Below are positions 18,743 through 20,156 of a stretch of 20,156 bases of DNA, in pieces (within the stretch, counting starts at the first letter, position 1; each line of letters starts with the position of its first letter). The notes under the pieces were generated by a model. The model was not told the DNA's origin and did no database searches. It worked only from the letters and a program-made list of their open reading frames with translations. This DNA comes from a virus. The DNA lies in IMG/VR virus record IMGVR_UViG_3300034082_000651, positions 1 to 20,156 of that record, one strand, 5' to 3'. The translations under genes and the position numbers were made by a program.

Positions 18743-20156
18743 TTACATTCCGCCTAATAAAAATGATGGGGTGAAGTCTGGGTCTGATGATCCTCCTCCA
18801 CCGCTTGGGCCTGTTGCCCCTGTTATACCTGTAGCACCTTGTGGACCTGTTGCTCCACTTGCGCCTAATCCAGTTGCTCCTGTTGCTCCAGCGGTACCTA
18901 TTCCAGTAGCACCTGTTGCCCCCGATCCAGTTGCACCTGCTGTACCAGTAGCGCCCGTTAGACCTGTTGCACCAGTTAGACCAGTAGCACCAAAATTTCC
19001 TTGTACGCCTGTAGCACCTGTTGCGCCTTCCGGGCCACTAGCACCAGTCGCACCTATTCCGGTTGCACCGGTTGCACCTATTCCGGTTGCACCTGTTATA
19101 CCTGTTGCTCCCGTTGATCCAAATAATCCTTGTATACCTGTTGCACCAGTTAATCCAGTCGCACCTGTTAATCCAGTAGCACCTGTTAGACCAGTACTTC
19201 CTTGTATACCTGTTGCACCAGTTAGACCAGTAGCACCAAAATTTCCTTGTACGCCTGTGGCACCTGTAGCACCTTCTAATCCAGTACTTCCTTGTATACC
19301 TGTTGCTCCAGTTGCACCTGCTACACCTGTAGCACCTATTCCGGTTGCACCTGTTATACCTGTACTTCCTTGTAGACCAGTTGCGCCGGTTAATCCTGTT
19401 GCACCTGCTGCACCTGTAGCACCAGTAGGGCCGGTAGCACCGCTAGATTGTGTAATCCAACTTAGATTACCACTACCATTTGTACTTAATACATATCCAT
19501 TTGTACCGCCAGTGATAATAACATTGCTTTCAGGACCTAAATTACTGACATTGCTTACAGTTAAATTACCGGCAACATTTAGTGTAACTGCTGCATTAAT
19601 ACTTGTATTACCAACAACTAAAGCGTTTGGCATATATTCAGCATTAAGACGCACTTTGTTATTGGCTGTATCAAAAGTGATATCAATTACGCCATTACGA
19701 CCAACAGCATCAGTTTCTGCTCTACCCATGTACAATATACCAAGGTCTGGTCTATATGTTAATGGTGTTCCAAAGTTGTCAATTTGAGCAAATGCTGTTC
19801 CTGTTGCATTAGCAAATATTGGAAAGAATGTATTGCTTGATGCAGCATCAACATTTGATATGTTAACACTATTAGCAAGATTTGCAAATGCAGCATTAGC
19901 AACAAACCCGGTGACATTAGCACCTGCTATATTTGATAAGTTTGATCCATTGCCAATAAAATAGTTTGCAGTGATGTTACCTACATTGCTAATGCTAAAA
20001 CCATTGCCATCAACATTGCCTGTTAGGTTACCACTGAATGATCCAGTAGCACCTACTGCTCCTGTAGCGCCAGTGCTTCCATTTGTTCCATTAGTACCAG
20101 TTGCACCTGTTATGCCTGTAGCGCCGGTTACTCCAGTTGCACCAGTTGAGCCATTT
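18743..20156 (-). CDS. Collagen-like tail fibre protein (5' end beyond window)
   Basis: The frame is open from the right edge to TAA at 18743-18745, so about 470 residues are present and the N-terminus is missing. A short Gly-X-Thr repeat stretch lies at the right edge. It is followed by an Asn/Ala/Gly-rich beta-type region ([39 protein letters not shown]) and [19 protein letters not shown] long run of about 200 residues of Gly-X-Y triplets with Thr usual at Y follows ([23 protein letters not shown]). The C-terminus is [14 protein letters not shown]. Phage collagen-like triplets form trimeric triple helices that give fibres rigidity. A TTG at 19735 is not a likely start because the frame continues upstream with protein-like sequence. 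Confidence 0.85.
   Translation of the reverse strand, partial: NGSTGATGVTGATGITGATGTNGTNGSTGATGAVGATGSFSGNLTGNVDGNGFSISNVGNITANYFIGNGSNLSNIAGANVTGFVANAAFANLANSVNISNVDAASSNTFFPIFANATGTAFAQIDNFGTPLTYRPDLGILYMGRAETDAVGRNGVIDITFDTANNKVRLNAEYMPNALVVGNTSINAAVTLNVAGNLTVSNVSNLGPESNVIITGGTNGYVLSTNGSGNLSWITQSSGATGPTGATGAAGATGLTGATGLQGSTGITGATGIGATGVAGATGATGIQGSTGLEGATGATGVQGNFGATGLTGATGIQGSTGLTGATGLTGATGLTGATGIQGLFGSTGATGITGATGIGATGATGIGATGASGPEGATGATGVQGNFGATGLTGATGLTGATGTAGATGSGATGATGIGTAGATGATGLGASGATGPQGATGITGATGPSGGGGSSDPDFTPSFLLGGM
18962..19258. repeat. 51-nt exact direct repeat within the collagen-like gene
   Basis: The sequence at 18962-19012 recurs at 19208-19258 with no mismatch, 246 nt (82 codons) apart, coding twice for [15 protein letters not shown]. 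Shorter related repeats fill the region between them. Recombination between the copies would remove or add 82 codons in frame and so change fibre length. Confidence 0.85.

Noticed and set aside
18800-19440. A repeat array that might be taken for CRISPR
   Set aside because: The repeats are short, of variable length and in frame with a Gly-X-Thr protein. There are no unique spacers of constant size.
18732-19787. A 351-residue proline-rich ORF on the plus strand
   Set aside because: It is the antisense shadow of the collagen-like repeats. The Gly-X-Thr codons on the minus strand read as Pro/Ala/Val on the plus strand, and there is no ribosome binding site.

Overview
The window is a 20 kb stretch of a double-stranded DNA tailed bacteriophage. 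It is AT-rich and almost every interval is coding. Most genes lie on the minus strand, packed tightly, with many TAATG or ATGA stop/start overlaps. A terminase large subunit, portal, scaffold-like protein, major capsid protein, connectors, tail tube, a lambda-type G/GT tail chaperone pair and a tape measure protein appear in canonical order. No sheath gene lies between the connectors and the tube, which favours a long non-contractile tail (inference). Two lipoproteins with clear lipoboxes on the plus strand suggest a Gram-negative host. The phage Dps-like protein, collagen-like fibre and small conserved virion-type proteins remind me of aquatic phages, but the host cannot be fixed from the sequence.

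Layout from right to left, the direction of minus-strand transcription: (1) 20156-15464 is an adsorption block. It holds a collagen-like Gly-X-Thr fibre cut by the right edge, a small conserved structural protein, a 700-residue PKD plus BspA-type leucine-rich-repeat protein, two small proteins (one membrane-anchored coiled coil) and a Dps/ferritin-like protein with an intact ferroxidase residue pattern. (2) 15304-15274 is a terminator hairpin where this block meets a short plus-strand operon. (3) 14231-15275 (+) holds a doubtful small ORF, a sigma70-like promoter, a 35-residue ORF, two coupled lipoproteins and a 99-residue protein. (4) 14122-14230 is a divergent intergenic region with interleaved inverted repeats. 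(5) 14121-10380 (-) is a run of small accessory genes: a 255-residue protein with a GC-rich repetitive insert, a NUMOD3 DNA-binding protein, a zinc-finger protein, a GNGPS-motif Rossmann-like protein, and several unknowns. (6) 10348-1 (-) is the packaging and morphogenesis module, terS to tape measure, with an HNH homing endonuclease lodged between terL and portal.

Main observations. The tail chaperone pair carries the classical lambda slippery heptamer GGGAAAG directly before the G stop codon, and the -1 frame runs straight into the downstream T ORF. A 14-nt T4-late-promoter-like element (consensus near ATAAATACATTA) recurs upstream of at least six minus-strand genes. The Dps-like protein keeps the H-x11-H-x14-D-x3-E ferroxidase spacing. 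A GC-rich stretch with two copies of the GCGAAGC mini-hairpin and a perfect 2 x 18-nt tandem repeat sits in frame inside the 255-residue gene. Three genes shorter than 60 codons (59, 55 and 35 residues) are supported by overlaps or position.
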